64,000 bases of DNA from Rubrobacter xylanophilus. GTDB lineage: Bacteria; Actinomycetota; Rubrobacteria; Rubrobacterales; Rubrobacteraceae. Positions 1 through 8,013 of the stretch are shown here, in pieces (position 1 is the first letter of the stretch; every line of letters starts with the position of its first letter). The translations under genes and the position numbers were made by a program. The DNA is taken from the NCBI RefSeq assembly GCF_007164525.1, contig NZ_AP019791.1, positions 372,001-436,000 of the forward strand. Reading direction: 5' to 3'. The notes under the pieces are model-generated. The model worked only from the letters and a program-made list of their open reading frames with translations, made no database searches and was not told the DNA's origin.

Positions 1-363
1 GGTTTCGCCCGGCTGGCCACCGGCCGGGAGCTTCCGGACCGGCTGGCGGAGGCCTCGCTGCGCATCCGGGAGGCCATGCGCTCCCGGCCCTTCATGGTCG
101 CCGGCACCGGACGGCTCGACACCGCCCTCATGCAGAAGACGGAGCTCGTGGTCAAGAGCGGTGCCGAGGCCGTCTTCGCGGCCGGGAGCCCCGAGGGCTG
201 GGGGGTCGCGCTCAAGATCTCCGACGGCGCCTCCCGCGCCGTGCGCCCTGCGGCGGTGGCCGCGCTGGGGCGGCTCGGAGCGGGGGTTCCGGGGGAGCGG
301 GGCCTCTCCGAGGTGCGGAACCTGCACGGCGAGCCCGTGGGAAGGCTCATACCCCTCGTCTAG
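1..363 (+). CDS. L-asparaginase II-like protein, C-terminal part (cut by window start)
   Basis: The reading frame is open from base 1, so the gene starts upstream. About 120 residues are visible. The core GTGRLDTALM, then VVKSGAEAVFA and GVALKISDGASRA, is the typical C-terminal block of the asparaginase II family (PF06089), which is unrelated to the classical type I/II asparaginases and shows a beta-lactamase-like or Ntn-like layout. It probably hydrolyses asparagine to aspartate and ammonia, though many family members are uncharacterised. The stop lies 12 bases before the GTG of aat, so the two are probably co-transcribed. Family call is fairly firm; substrate is inferred. Confidence 0.8.
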   Translation, partial: GFARLATGRELPDRLAEASLRIREAMRSRPFMVAGTGRLDTALMQKTELVVKSGAEAVFAAGSPEGWGVALKISDGASRAVRPAAVAALGRLGAGVPGERGLSEVRNLHGEPVGRLIPLV

Positions 364-375
364 GGGGTTGCCGGC

Positions 376-948
376 GTGCGGCTAACCCCGGAGCTGCTCG
401 TGGAGTGCTACCGGCGGGGGCTCTTCCCCATGGCCGATTCCGACGGGCGGGTGGGATTCTACCGGGCCGATCCGCGGGCCGTGCTGGAGCTGGATGCCCT
501 GCACGTCTCCAAGTCCCTGAGGCGCGTGCTGCGCAGGGGCGTCTACGAGGTGCGGGTGGACCGGGATTTCGAGGCCGTCATCCGGGCCTGCGCCGACCGG
601 CCGGAGACCTGGATCAGCGAGGAGATCATCCAGGCCTTCCTCGGCCTGCACGCGAGGGGGCTTGCGCACAGCGTGGAGGCCTACCGGCAGGGGCAGCTCA
701 CCGGGGGGCTCTACGGGGTGACCCTTGGGGGAGCCTTCTTCGGGGAGTCCATGTTCAGCCGCGCTCCTGATGCCTCCAAGGTGTGCCTGGTCCGCCTCGT
801 GGAACGCCTCAGAGAGAGGGGCTACGTGCTGCTGGACTGCCAGGTGCAGAGCGACCACCTGGCGAGGATGGGGGCGGTGGAGATCCCGGAGGCGGAGTTC
901 ATGCGCCGGCTCGCCGGGGCGCTGCGGCTCTCCCGCTCCTTCGCGTGA
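376..948 (+). CDS. aat: leucyl/phenylalanyl-tRNA--protein transferase
   Basis: Transfers Leu or Phe from aminoacyl-tRNA to proteins with N-terminal Arg or Lys, making N-end-rule degrons for ClpS/ClpAP. The 190-residue product opens with LTPELLVECYRRGLFPM, and carries GGLYGVTLGGAFFGESMFS and LLDCQVQSDHLARMGA, all diagnostic of the family. At 190 residues it is somewhat shorter than the E. coli enzyme (about 230), mainly at the ends. The GTG start at 376 is chosen because the product then begins right at the conserved N-terminal motif. It sits 12 nt after the asparaginase-like gene. Confidence 0.93.
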   Translation: MRLTPELLVECYRRGLFPMADSDGRVGFYRADPRAVLELDALHVSKSLRRVLRRGVYEVRVDRDFEAVIRACADRPETWISEEIIQAFLGLHARGLAHSVEAYRQGQLTGGLYGVTLGGAFFGESMFSRAPDASKVCLVRLVERLRERGYVLLDCQVQSDHLARMGAVEIPEAEFMRRLAGALRLSRSFA

Positions 949-982
949 GGTAGAGGGCGGGCGGTTGCCCCGCCGCCCGTGG

Positions 983-988
983 TAAGCT
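983..988 (+). promoter_or_regulatory. -10 box of the PAC2 gene, near-leaderless
   Basis: TAAGCT lies nine bases before the ATG at 998 and no Shine-Dalgarno sequence intervenes. Initiation 6-8 bases after the box would give an mRNA starting at or within 3 bases of the ATG. The assignment rests on spacing and on the same layout at several other genes in the window; no good -35 is visible. Confidence 0.5.
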
Positions 989-997
989 AGCCCCACT

Positions 998-1897
998 ATG
1001 GACGAGAGATATTTGGATCTCGAGTGGAGGCCCGAGCTCGAGCGGCCGGTGCTCGTCTCGGCCTTCACCGGCTGGAACGACGCGGCGGAGGCCGCCAGCA
1101 TGGCCCTCGGCGCGCTCGGCAACGCCTGGGGGGTCAGCCGGTTCGGCCGGTTCGATCCGGAGGAGTTCTTCGACTACCAGTCCACCCGGCCGCAGGTGAA
1201 GCTGGTGGACGGCGTGACCCGGAAGATAGAGTGGCCCGAGAACGCCCTCTACGCCACCCCCTCCGAAGGCGTCGAGGCCCTGGATGGGCGGGGAGCCGTC
1301 CTGCTTTCGGGTCCGGAGCCCAACCTCCGGTGGCGCACCTTCTCCGAGACCGTGGTCGGTCTCGCCCGGGAGCTGGGGGTGGAGATGGTCGTCACGCTCG
1401 GCGCCCTGCTCGCCGACGTCCCCCACTCGCGCCCGGTGCCGGTGGCCGCCAACTCTCAGGACGCCGCTCTTGTGGAGGGGCTGGGGCTCAGCGCCTCGCG
1501 CTACGAGGGCCCCACCGGGATAACCGGCGTGCTGCACACCCTGTGCGCGGAGGCCGGGCTGCCGGCGGTGAGCCTCTGGGCCTCGATGCCGCACTACCTG
1601 CCGGCCGTGCCTTCGGCTCCCGGGGCGCTGGCGCTGGTGGAGAGCCTGGCGAGCCTTCTGGGGGCACGGGTGGACACCGGGGAGCTGGAGCGCGGAGCCG
1701 AGCGCTACCAGGAACAGGTCTCGGCCGCCGTGGCCCGCGACCCGGACCTCTCCTCCTACGTGAAGATGCTCGAGGAGCGCTACGACGCCTCCCAGGAAGA
1801 GGGCGGAGCCCGGATACGGCACCTGCCCTCCGGAGATGAGCTCGCGCGGGAGCTGGAGGACTTTCTGCGCCGGCAGCGCGGCGAGGACGAGCAGTAA
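998..1897 (+). CDS. PAC2 family protein
   Basis: A 299-residue protein of the PAC2 family (PF09754), named after eukaryotic proteasome assembly chaperone 2. The N-terminal RPVLVSAFTGWNDAAEAAS and the central GPTGITGVLHTLCAEAGLPAVSLWASMPHYL are typical of actinobacterial members. Actinobacteria of this group often have a 20S proteasome, so a role in proteasome biology is possible, but the bacterial proteins have no settled function and no proteasome gene is in this window. The C-terminal 60 residues are charged and probably helical. The gene ends two bases before the stop of the convergent DUF456 gene. Confidence 0.85.
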   Translation: MDERYLDLEWRPELERPVLVSAFTGWNDAAEAASMALGALGNAWGVSRFGRFDPEEFFDYQSTRPQVKLVDGVTRKIEWPENALYATPSEGVEALDGRGAVLLSGPEPNLRWRTFSETVVGLARELGVEMVVTLGALLADVPHSRPVPVAANSQDAALVEGLGLSASRYEGPTGITGVLHTLCAEAGLPAVSLWASMPHYLPAVPSAPGALALVESLASLLGARVDTGELERGAERYQEQVSAAVARDPDLSSYVKMLEERYDASQEEGGARIRHLPSGDELARELEDFLRRQRGEDEQ

Positions 1898-1899
1898 CC

Positions 1900-2445
1900 C
1901 TAGACGAGGAGCGCGGCCACGAACACGGCGAGGCTGAGGACCGCGAGCAGCACCTGGGCCACCGCCCCTGCCACGTACCCTACCAGCACCCCGCCCGCCG
2001 CCCGGGAGGTTCGTCGCCACCCGCCGTTTTCTTCCTCCGGCGTCATACCTTGCCTTCTGCGGCGCAGGTGCTCGCCGGCGAAGACCCCGGCCACCGCCCC
2101 GAGGATGAGGCCCGGTATCGCCCCGACGCCGAGGAGGAGGGCTCCGAGAAGGGCGCCGAGAAGGGCCCCCAGCGCCCCGCCCGCCGTCCCCCAGCGGCTG
2201 GCCCCGAAGCGCCGGGCGCCGTAGGCGGTGGCCGCGAAGTCGGCGACGAGCGCCAGGGCGGCGAAGAGGCCCAGCAGGGCCAGCGTCGCGGCTCCGACCA
2301 CCTCGAAGCCCGTCAGGTAGGCGTAGACCAGGGCGGAGAGGAAGATCAGGGGTACCCCCGGCAGCCCGGGGACCACGCTGCCGACGAGGCCCACCAGCGC
2401 GGTGGCCAGGGACAGCCAGAGGACCGGATCATCCGTGGCCGCCAC
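1900..2445 (-). CDS. DUF456 family membrane protein
   Basis: A 181-residue, very hydrophobic protein with about four to five membrane spans. The glycine-rich stretches GSVVPGLPGVPLIFLSALVYA and GAIPGLILGAVAGVFAGEHLRRR are the signature of DUF456 (PF04306), a family without known function. The GTG start at 2445 lies 13 nt after the larE stop, so this is probably the last gene of the fabF-peroxiredoxin-larE operon. It is convergent with the PAC2 gene with a two-base gap and no visible terminator. Confidence 0.82.
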   Translation of the reverse strand: MAATDDPVLWLSLATALVGLVGSVVPGLPGVPLIFLSALVYAYLTGFEVVGAATLALLGLFAALALVADFAATAYGARRFGASRWGTAGGALGALLGALLGALLLGVGAIPGLILGAVAGVFAGEHLRRRRQGMTPEEENGGWRRTSRAAGGVLVGYVAGAVAQVLLAVLSLAVFVAALLV

Positions 2446-2458
2446 CGCCGCTAGCGCC

Positions 2459-3298
2459 TCACCCCGAGAGCACCGGCAGGCTCTTCTTCTTGCGCTTCAG
2501 GGTGGCGTTGAGGCTCCCGGAGCGGTAGCCGGAGAGGTCCAGCGCCACGTACGCGAAGCCCGCCTCCCGCAGGGCCGAAGAGATCTCCTCGCGCATCCGG
2601 AACGCCCGCTCCATCTCCTCCTCGGCGACCTCCAGCCGGGCCACCTCGCCGTGGTGCCGCACCCTGACCTGCCGGAACCCCCGGGAGCGGAGGAACTCCT
2701 CGGAACGGGCGACCTGCGAGAGCTTCTCCGGGGTGATCCTCTGCCCGTACGGGAAGCGGCTGGAGAGGCACGCGAGGGCGGGCTTGTCCCAGGTGGGCAG
2801 CCCGAGGTGCCGGGCGAGCCGCCTGACCTCATCCTTGCCCACCCCGGCCTCCGCGAGCGGCGAGAGCACCCCGAGCTCCCGGGCCGCCTTCCGGCCGGGG
2901 CGCCAGTCACCCTCGTCGTCGGCGTTGGCCCCGTCCACGACGCACCCGTAGCCGCGCTCCCGGGCCATCCGGCCGAGCTCGGTGTAGAGGGTGCTCTTGC
3001 AGAAGTAGCAGCGGTTGGTCGGGTTGCTCGCGTAGTTGGGGTCGTCCAGCTCCCGGGTCTCGACGACCTCGTGTTTTACGCCCAGAGAGGCCGCGAACTC
3101 CCGCGCCTTCTCCAGCTCCGAGGGCAGATAGGTCTCGTTGCAGGAGGTCACCGCGAGCACCCTCTCCCGGGAGAGCGCCCGGACCGCCACCGCCAGCGCG
3201 AGCGAGGAGTCCACCCCGCCGGAGAAGGCGACCAGCGCGCTACCGTGGGGCGCCACGATCGCCTCGAGCTCCCGGATCCTGCGCTCCGCTCCGTTCAT
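2459..3298 (-). CDS. larE: ATP-dependent sacrificial sulfur transferase LarE
   Basis: LarE adenylates the pyridinium dicarboxylate mononucleotide made by LarB and then donates sulfur from its own cysteine, building the nickel-pincer cofactor first found in lactate racemase. The 279-residue product has the PP-loop SGGVDSS at residues 26-32, the CYFCKSTLYTEL segment, and ALACLSSRFPYG, which contains the conserved cysteine that is sacrificed in the Lactobacillus enzyme. The ATG at 3298 overlaps the peroxiredoxin stop (ATGA). LarB, LarC and a LarA-type target are not in this window, so whether it serves a nickel-pincer enzyme or another thiolation cannot be told here. Confidence 0.9.
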   Translation of the reverse strand: MNGAERRIRELEAIVAPHGSALVAFSGGVDSSLALAVAVRALSRERVLAVTSCNETYLPSELEKAREFAASLGVKHEVVETRELDDPNYASNPTNRCYFCKSTLYTELGRMARERGYGCVVDGANADDEGDWRPGRKAARELGVLSPLAEAGVGKDEVRRLARHLGLPTWDKPALACLSSRFPYGQRITPEKLSQVARSEEFLRSRGFRQVRVRHHGEVARLEVAEEEMERAFRMREEISSALREAGFAYVALDLSGYRSGSLNATLKRKKKSLPVLSG

Positions 3299-3876
3299 CG
3301 CTCCCCCTTCCGAGACGTCCCGCGCCCCCGCAGCCAGCCCACGACCTCCGCCGCGTGGGTGTCCGGGGGGAACACGGGGTAGAAGACGTGCTCGATTCCT
3401 CCGTCTCTCACCACCAGGGTGAGGCGCTTTACGAGGACCATACCCTCCACCTCGAAGGTGGGCAATCCGATCGCGCGGCAGAAGCCCAGCCCCTCGTCGC
3501 TCAAGAGCTCGAAGGGCAGACCCAGTCTCTCCTTCGCCTCCCGCTGGTAGTCCGTGCTCTGGGTGCTCATCCCGAAGAGGCGCGCCCCGAGCGCGGTGAG
3601 CTCCGCGTGGCGGTCGCGGAAGCCGCAGGATTCCGGAGTGCAGCCGCGGGCCCCGGGGATCCCGTCCCACCCCTCGGGCAGGGGCGTGCCGGGACGTCCG
3701 GTCATCGGGTAGCAGTAGACCACGGTCGTTCCCGGGAGGGAGGAGAGGTCCACCCTTTCGCCGGAGGTGGCCGGAAGGGCGATGGGGGGCACCCGCGCAC
3801 CGGGCAGGCGATCGCAGGCGCCGTCGTCCTCCGGCACCGGCAGGTTCTCCGGCAAATCCAGGAAGTCCGCTGGCAC
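3295..3876 (-). CDS. peroxiredoxin-family (AhpC/TSA) protein
   Basis: A 193-residue thioredoxin-fold protein. The block VVYCYPMTGRPGTPLPEGWD followed by GCTPESCGFRDRHAEL is typical of a peroxiredoxin subgroup annotated as AhpC/TSA; the CTPESC cysteines are the likely peroxidatic and resolving pair. LLSDEGLGFCRAIGLPTFEVEGMVLVKRLTLVVRDG matches the later peroxiredoxin strands. It probably reduces hydroperoxides in the cytoplasm. The GTG at 3876 is preferred: it follows the fabF stop by 4 nt, and the longer frame upstream would run back through fabF. It is translationally coupled to larE. Confidence 0.82.
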   Translation of the reverse strand: MPADFLDLPENLPVPEDDGACDRLPGARVPPIALPATSGERVDLSSLPGTTVVYCYPMTGRPGTPLPEGWDGIPGARGCTPESCGFRDRHAELTALGARLFGMSTQSTDYQREAKERLGLPFELLSDEGLGFCRAIGLPTFEVEGMVLVKRLTLVVRDGGIEHVFYPVFPPDTHAAEVVGWLRGRGTSRKGER

Positions 3877-3880
3877 GGGC

Positions 3881-5122
3881 CTACACTCGCTCCAGCACCA
3901 CGGCCGCGTTGTGCCCGCCGACCCCGAGGTTGGCGCACACGGCAACCTCCAGGTCCGGGACCTCCCGCGGCTCGTTCACAACGTAGTCCAGCCGGGCGCA
4001 GTCCTCGGCCAGCTGCTCCAGGTTGCGCATCGGCGGGACCGTCCGCTCTTTCACCGCCAGCGCGCAGATCGCCGCCTCGATGGCCCCGGTCGCGCCCATG
4101 GAGTGTCCCAGGGTGGACTTGGTGGCCGAGACCTTCACCCGGGGGTTTATGGCCTCCATCGCCCGCGACTCCGGGGCGTCCCCGGCCGGCGTCCCGGTGC
4201 CGTGGGGGTTGATGTAACCGACTCTCTCGCCGGGAATGCCGGCCTCCTTCAGCGCGAGCTGCATCGCGCGCAGGATGCCCCGGCCCTTCGGGTCCGGGTC
4301 GGTCATGTTGTAGGCGTCGGTGGTACGGCCGACGCCGGTGATCTTCGCGTAGGGTTCGGCGCCGCGGCGCCGCACCGACTCGGCGCTCTCCAGCAGCAGC
4401 ACCGCCGCGCCCTCCCCGATCACGAAGCCCGAATGGTCGGCGTCGTAGGGCCTGCAGGCCCCCTCCGGGTCGTCGTTGCGGCGGCTCATCGCCCGCATCG
4501 CGGTGAAACCGGCGACGATGACCGGTGTGATCACCGCCTCCGAGGCCCCGCAGATCACCGCGTCCGCATCTCCCCGCCGGATGAGGTCGTAGCCGAGCCC
4601 CATGGCGTCCGTCCCGCAGGCGCAGGCCAGCGCCGGGGCGGCCGAGGGGCCCTGCACGCCGAGCTGGATGCCGATGTGGGCCGCAGCGGAGTTGGGCATG
4701 ATCTTGGTGACCGCGAACGGTCCCACCCGGGCCGGGCCGCGAGTGTCCATCACCCGCTGGGTGTCCTCCAGGCTCGTCGCTCCGCCGAGGCCGCTGCCCA
4801 GGATCAGACCGACTCGCTCCGGACGCTCCTGCAGGAGCCCCCAGGCCCCCGCATCCTCCAGCGCCAGCTTGGCCGAGGCCAGCGCCATCTGGCCGAAGCG
4901 GTCGGTGCGCGGGACCATCTTGCGGTCCATGAACTCCTTGGGGTCGAAATCGTTGCACTCGGCGGCGATGCGCACCTCGAAGCCCTCGGGGTCGAAGAGG
5001 GTGATGGGGCCCATCCCGCTCTCGCAGGCCAGAAGCGCCTCCCAGAACCTCCTGCGGCCCACCCCCACCGGGCTCACCACGCCGATCCCCGTTACGTAGG
5101 CCGCCGGGCGTCCGTTGTCCAT
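3881..5122 (-). CDS. fabF: beta-ketoacyl-ACP synthase II-type (KasA-like) condensing enzyme
   Basis: Condenses malonyl-ACP with acyl-ACP in fatty acid elongation. The 413-residue thiolase-fold protein begins AYVTGIGVVSPVG, has the nucleophile in ACACGTDAM, the first histidine in NPHGTGTPAGD, and Lys and the second His in ATKSTLGHSMGATGAIEA. The C-terminal loop reads NLGVGGHN: the His matches mycobacterial KasA (GFGGHN), but the usual gatekeeping Phe is Val. The ATG at 5122 follows a strong GGGGGG-rich ribosome site. It is the first gene of a four-gene minus-strand operon. No acpP or fabD is nearby, so it may serve a special acyl chain rather than bulk synthesis; that is inference. Confidence 0.88.
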   Translation of the reverse strand: MDNGRPAAYVTGIGVVSPVGVGRRRFWEALLACESGMGPITLFDPEGFEVRIAAECNDFDPKEFMDRKMVPRTDRFGQMALASAKLALEDAGAWGLLQERPERVGLILGSGLGGATSLEDTQRVMDTRGPARVGPFAVTKIMPNSAAAHIGIQLGVQGPSAAPALACACGTDAMGLGYDLIRRGDADAVICGASEAVITPVIVAGFTAMRAMSRRNDDPEGACRPYDADHSGFVIGEGAAVLLLESAESVRRRGAEPYAKITGVGRTTDAYNMTDPDPKGRGILRAMQLALKEAGIPGERVGYINPHGTGTPAGDAPESRAMEAINPRVKVSATKSTLGHSMGATGAIEAAICALAVKERTVPPMRNLEQLAEDCARLDYVVNEPREVPDLEVAVCANLGVGGHNAAVVLERV

Positions 5123-5262
5123 CTCGCCCCCCAACAAAACCAGAAGCCTCGTACCTCTCAAAAATTCAATCTTACAGAATCGCTCCGCAGAATCTTAGCA
5201 CCACCGGGTGCGGTGCCGCTGTGCTATAACCATCCCCCGATGGTACCGGGGAGCGAGGCGCC

Positions 5263-5580
5263 ATGACCCTCTTCTACGCCGCCACGGCGCTCTTTGCGGC
5301 GAACTACCTGCTCGGGGTTGCGGTTCAGATGAAGTTCGTGGACTCCCGGCCCTTCCGGTGGCTCCACCACGCGCTCTTCTTCCTGGTCTTCGCCTCCGCG
5401 GCTCTCGCGGTGGCGGTGGGCTTCTGGCGGGGGGAGCCGTATCGCTGGGCACTCGCGCCGGTGCTGGTGCTCTACGCCCTGCTGCCACTGGTCCGGGCGG
5501 GGACCTTCGGGCACGCGGTGCTCGCCTCGCTCGCTCTGTTGTGCTACGGGGCTGCTTTGTCGAGGGTTCTGCTCTTCTAG
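5263..5580 (+). CDS. small integral membrane protein, unknown
   Basis: A 105-residue hydrophobic protein with about four predicted membrane helices (residues 1-20, 30-52, 63-80 and 83-103). I do not recognise the family. It is 15 nt upstream of the nitroreductase and leads a four-gene run ending in the type III polyketide synthase and its methyltransferase, so a role with lipid or polyketide products at the membrane is plausible but unproven. ATG at 5263 is preceded by GGGGAGCGAGG. A -10-like TATAAC is seen at about 5224-5229. Confidence 0.65.
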   Translation: MTLFYAATALFAANYLLGVAVQMKFVDSRPFRWLHHALFFLVFASAALAVAVGFWRGEPYRWALAPVLVLYALLPLVRAGTFGHAVLASLALLCYGAALSRVLLF

Positions 5581-5595
5581 GGGGGGTACTTCTTC

Positions 5596-6411
5596 TTGGA
5601 GTTCTTCGAGGTTCTCAGGAGGCGCCGGACGACCAACGGGCCGTTCCTGCCCGATCCGGTACGGCCCGAGCACCAGCGGATGCTCGTGGAGGCGGCGGCG
5701 ATGGCCCCCTCGCACTTCAACAGCCAGCCGTGGCGCTTCGTCCTCATCGAGGACCGGGCAACCATCGAGGAGATCGCCCGGATCAGCGGGGAGAGCATGC
5801 GGCGTCTGATGGAGGAGGGGACCTTCTGGAAGCGCTACAGGCCCTACTTCCGCTTCTCCGAGGAGGAGATGGAGCGGCGGCGCGACGGCATCCTCATAGA
5901 CCAGATGCCCTCGGCGCTCAAGCCTTTCAGGCGTCAGATCTTCTCGGAGGCCGGGCAGTCGCTGATGAACCGGCTCGGGGTGCCCCGGATCCTCGGCGAG
6001 GACAACCGGAAGCTGGTGGCGGGCTCGCCGCTGCTTTTGGCGGTGCTCCTGGACCGGACCGAGTATCGCCCCGGGGAGCTCTCGGGCTTCTACTCGGTCT
6101 TCGGGATGGGGGCCGCGGTGGAGAACATCTGGCTCACCACGGTCGAGCTGGGGATGGGCATCCAGTTCGTCTCCACCCCGATGGAGATCCCGGAGAACTG
6201 GCGCAGGATAGAGCGGCTGCTGGAGGTGCCGGAGGAGCTGGCGCTTATGGCCGTCTACCGGCTCGGATACGTCCCCGAGGGGGGACGGCGCCCGACCATC
6301 GACTGGCAGAGCCGCCAGCGCAAGCGGCTCTCGCAGTACGTCTTCCGCGACACCTGCCAAAGACCCGAGCGCGACGATTTCGGCGAGGCGCCCGCGGGGG
6401 AGGGCGGGTGA
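5596..6411 (+). CDS. nitroreductase family FMN protein
   Basis: A 271-residue nitroreductase-fold protein (PF00881). The FMN-binding N-terminus [30 protein letters not shown], and the later [28 protein letters not shown] are typical. Family members are NAD(P)H-dependent reductases or dehydrogenases acting on nitroaromatics, quinones, enones or natural-product intermediates. The start is TTG at 5596, 15 nt after the membrane-protein gene. Its stop overlaps the GTG of the type III PKS (GTGA), so the two are co-translated, which suggests tailoring of the polyketide; the substrate is unknown. Confidence 0.85.
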   Translation: MEFFEVLRRRRTTNGPFLPDPVRPEHQRMLVEAAAMAPSHFNSQPWRFVLIEDRATIEEIARISGESMRRLMEEGTFWKRYRPYFRFSEEEMERRRDGILIDQMPSALKPFRRQIFSEAGQSLMNRLGVPRILGEDNRKLVAGSPLLLAVLLDRTEYRPGELSGFYSVFGMGAAVENIWLTTVELGMGIQFVSTPMEIPENWRRIERLLEVPEELALMAVYRLGYVPEGGRRPTIDWQSRQRKRLSQYVFRDTCQRPERDDFGEAPAGEGG

Positions 6412-7457
6412 GCCCGGAGCCGGCCATCCTGGCGGTCTCCACCGCCGTACCGCCGCACCGGGTCGCTCAGGCGGAGGCCAAGGAGTTCGCCCGCGCGCTC
6501 TTCTCCGCCTCGCACCGGGACATAGATCGGCTCCTGCCCCTCTTCGACAACGTCCGGGTCGAGGGCAGGAACTTCTGCGTCCCGCGGGAGTGGTTCGAGC
6601 GCGACCACTCCTTCCCCGAGAAGAACGCGTTGTACGAGGAGTGGGCGCTCGAGCTCTCCGAGAAGGCGGCGCGACGGGTGCTCGACCGGGCGGGGGTCGG
6701 GCCTGAGGAGGTGGGGGCGATCTTTCTCGTCTCGTCCACCGGCCTCAGCACCCCCTCTCTGGACTCGCGCCTCATCTTCCGGCTCGGGCTCTCCCCGCAC
6801 GTGCGGCGGGTCCCGGTCTGGGGGCTCGGGTGCGCCGGCGGGGCGGCGGGGCTCGCGCTGGCGGCCGGGCACGTCCGCTCCCGGCCGGGGCAGATAGTGC
6901 TGCTGGTGGCGGTGGAGCTGTGCGGGCTGACCTTCGTGCGGGGGGATCTCTCCAAGAGCAACCTCGTGGCCACCAGCCTCTTCGCCGACGGGGCGGCGGC
7001 GGTGCTGCTGGGCGAGGGGGAGGGGCCGCGGGTGATCGGCGGCCACAGCACCGTCTGGCCCGGGACAGAGGACGTGATGGGCTGGGACGTGGTGGAGGAG
7101 GGGCTGAAGGTTCGCTTCGCCCGCAGCGTGCCGCGGCTGGTGGAGGAGCGTATGGCGCAGAGCGTGGAGGCTGCCTGCCGCGCCTGCGGGCTGGAGGCGC
7201 GTGAGCTGCGCCACCACCTGCTGCATCCGGGCGGCGCGAAGGTCATCGAGGCCTACGGGCGGGTGCTGGAGGTGGGGGCCCGGGAGCTGGAGCTCTCGCT
7301 CGGGGTGCTCCGGGAGTTCGGCAACATGTCCAGCGCCACGGTGCTCTTCGTGCTGGAGCGCTTTCTGGAGGACTACCCGGCGGGCAGCGGGGAGGCCGGG
7401 ATCGTCTCCGCCCTCGGTCCCGGCTTCGCCGCTGAGCACGCCCTCTTCAGGTGCTAG
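6408..7457 (+). CDS. type III polyketide synthase (chalcone/stilbene synthase family)
   Basis: Homodimeric condensing enzyme that extends an acyl-CoA starter with malonyl-CoA units to give pyrones or resorcinols. The 349-residue protein shows the catalytic triad: Cys142 in [10 protein letters not shown], His273 in [11 protein letters not shown] and Asn306 in FGNMSSAT. It resembles the bacterial alkylpyrone synthases (Bacillus BpsA, mycobacterial PKS18) more than plant enzymes. The GTG start at 6408 overlaps the nitroreductase stop, and its own stop overlaps the ICMT-like methyltransferase, as in bpsAB where the second enzyme O-methylates the alkylpyrone. Long-chain starter specificity is inferred from that context. 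Confidence 0.9.
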   Translation: MSPEPAILAVSTAVPPHRVAQAEAKEFARALFSASHRDIDRLLPLFDNVRVEGRNFCVPREWFERDHSFPEKNALYEEWALELSEKAARRVLDRAGVGPEEVGAIFLVSSTGLSTPSLDSRLIFRLGLSPHVRRVPVWGLGCAGGAAGLALAAGHVRSRPGQIVLLVAVELCGLTFVRGDLSKSNLVATSLFADGAAAVLLGEGEGPRVIGGHSTVWPGTEDVMGWDVVEEGLKVRFARSVPRLVEERMAQSVEAACRACGLEARELRHHLLHPGGAKVIEAYGRVLEVGARELELSLGVLREFGNMSSATVLFVLERFLEDYPAGSGEAGIVSALGPGFAAEHALFRC

Positions 7458-7969
7458 TCGCAATCGGGGTGGGGCTCGTGGCGCTGCAGCGGCTCCTGGA
7501 GCTCGTCCTCTCGCGCCGCAACGAGCGGCGTTTGCGGGTGCGGGGGGCCGTCGAGCGGGGTGGGGGGCACTACCCGGTCATCGTGGGGCTGCACGCTCTG
7601 TGGCTCGTCGGGACGCTCGTGGAGGGCCTCCTGCGCCCTGGGCTTCCCTCCTGGTGGCCTGCGGCGCTCGCCGCCTTCCTGCTCGCGCAGCCCCTGCGCT
7701 ACTGGGCCATCCTCTCGCTGGGCGAGCGCTGGAGCACACGGATTCTCGTCCTCCCCGGGGAGGAGCTCGTCCGGCGTGGTCCTTACCGCTACCTGCGGCA
7801 CCCCAACTACCTGGCGGTCGTGGTGGAGATCTTTGCCTTCCCCATGATCTTCGGGGCCTGGGGCGTGGCGGTGGTGTTCTCGCTGCTCAACGCCGTCGTG
7901 CTGGCCGTCAGGATAAGGGAGGAGGAGCGGGCGCTCTCTGAGTTGGCAAAGCCCGCCGGCAGGCGTTAG
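7451..7969 (+). CDS. isoprenylcysteine carboxyl methyltransferase-like membrane methyltransferase
   Basis: A 172-residue integral membrane protein with about four to five spans. The C-terminal RRGPYRYLRHPNYLAVVVE is the RHPxY cofactor-binding signature of the ICMT family, and RIREEERAL is the conserved C-terminal acidic motif. It transfers methyl from S-adenosylmethionine. The GTG start lies inside the last codons of the PKS gene (7-nt overlap). In Bacillus the homologous pair makes alkylpyrone methyl ethers, so the likely substrate is the product of the upstream PKS. No promoter of its own is seen. Confidence 0.87.
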   Translation: MLVAIGVGLVALQRLLELVLSRRNERRLRVRGAVERGGGHYPVIVGLHALWLVGTLVEGLLRPGLPSWWPAALAAFLLAQPLRYWAILSLGERWSTRILVLPGEELVRRGPYRYLRHPNYLAVVVEIFAFPMIFGAWGVAVVFSLLNAVVLAVRIREEERALSELAKPAGRR

Positions 7970-8013
7970 GATAAGCCCCGCGCCGGAGCTCCCGCCCGAA
8001 CCAGGAGAGGGGC

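Noticed and set aside
7970-8013. T-box leader before serS
   Set aside because: Only 44 bases separate the genes, far too short for a T-box, and no T-box sequence is present.
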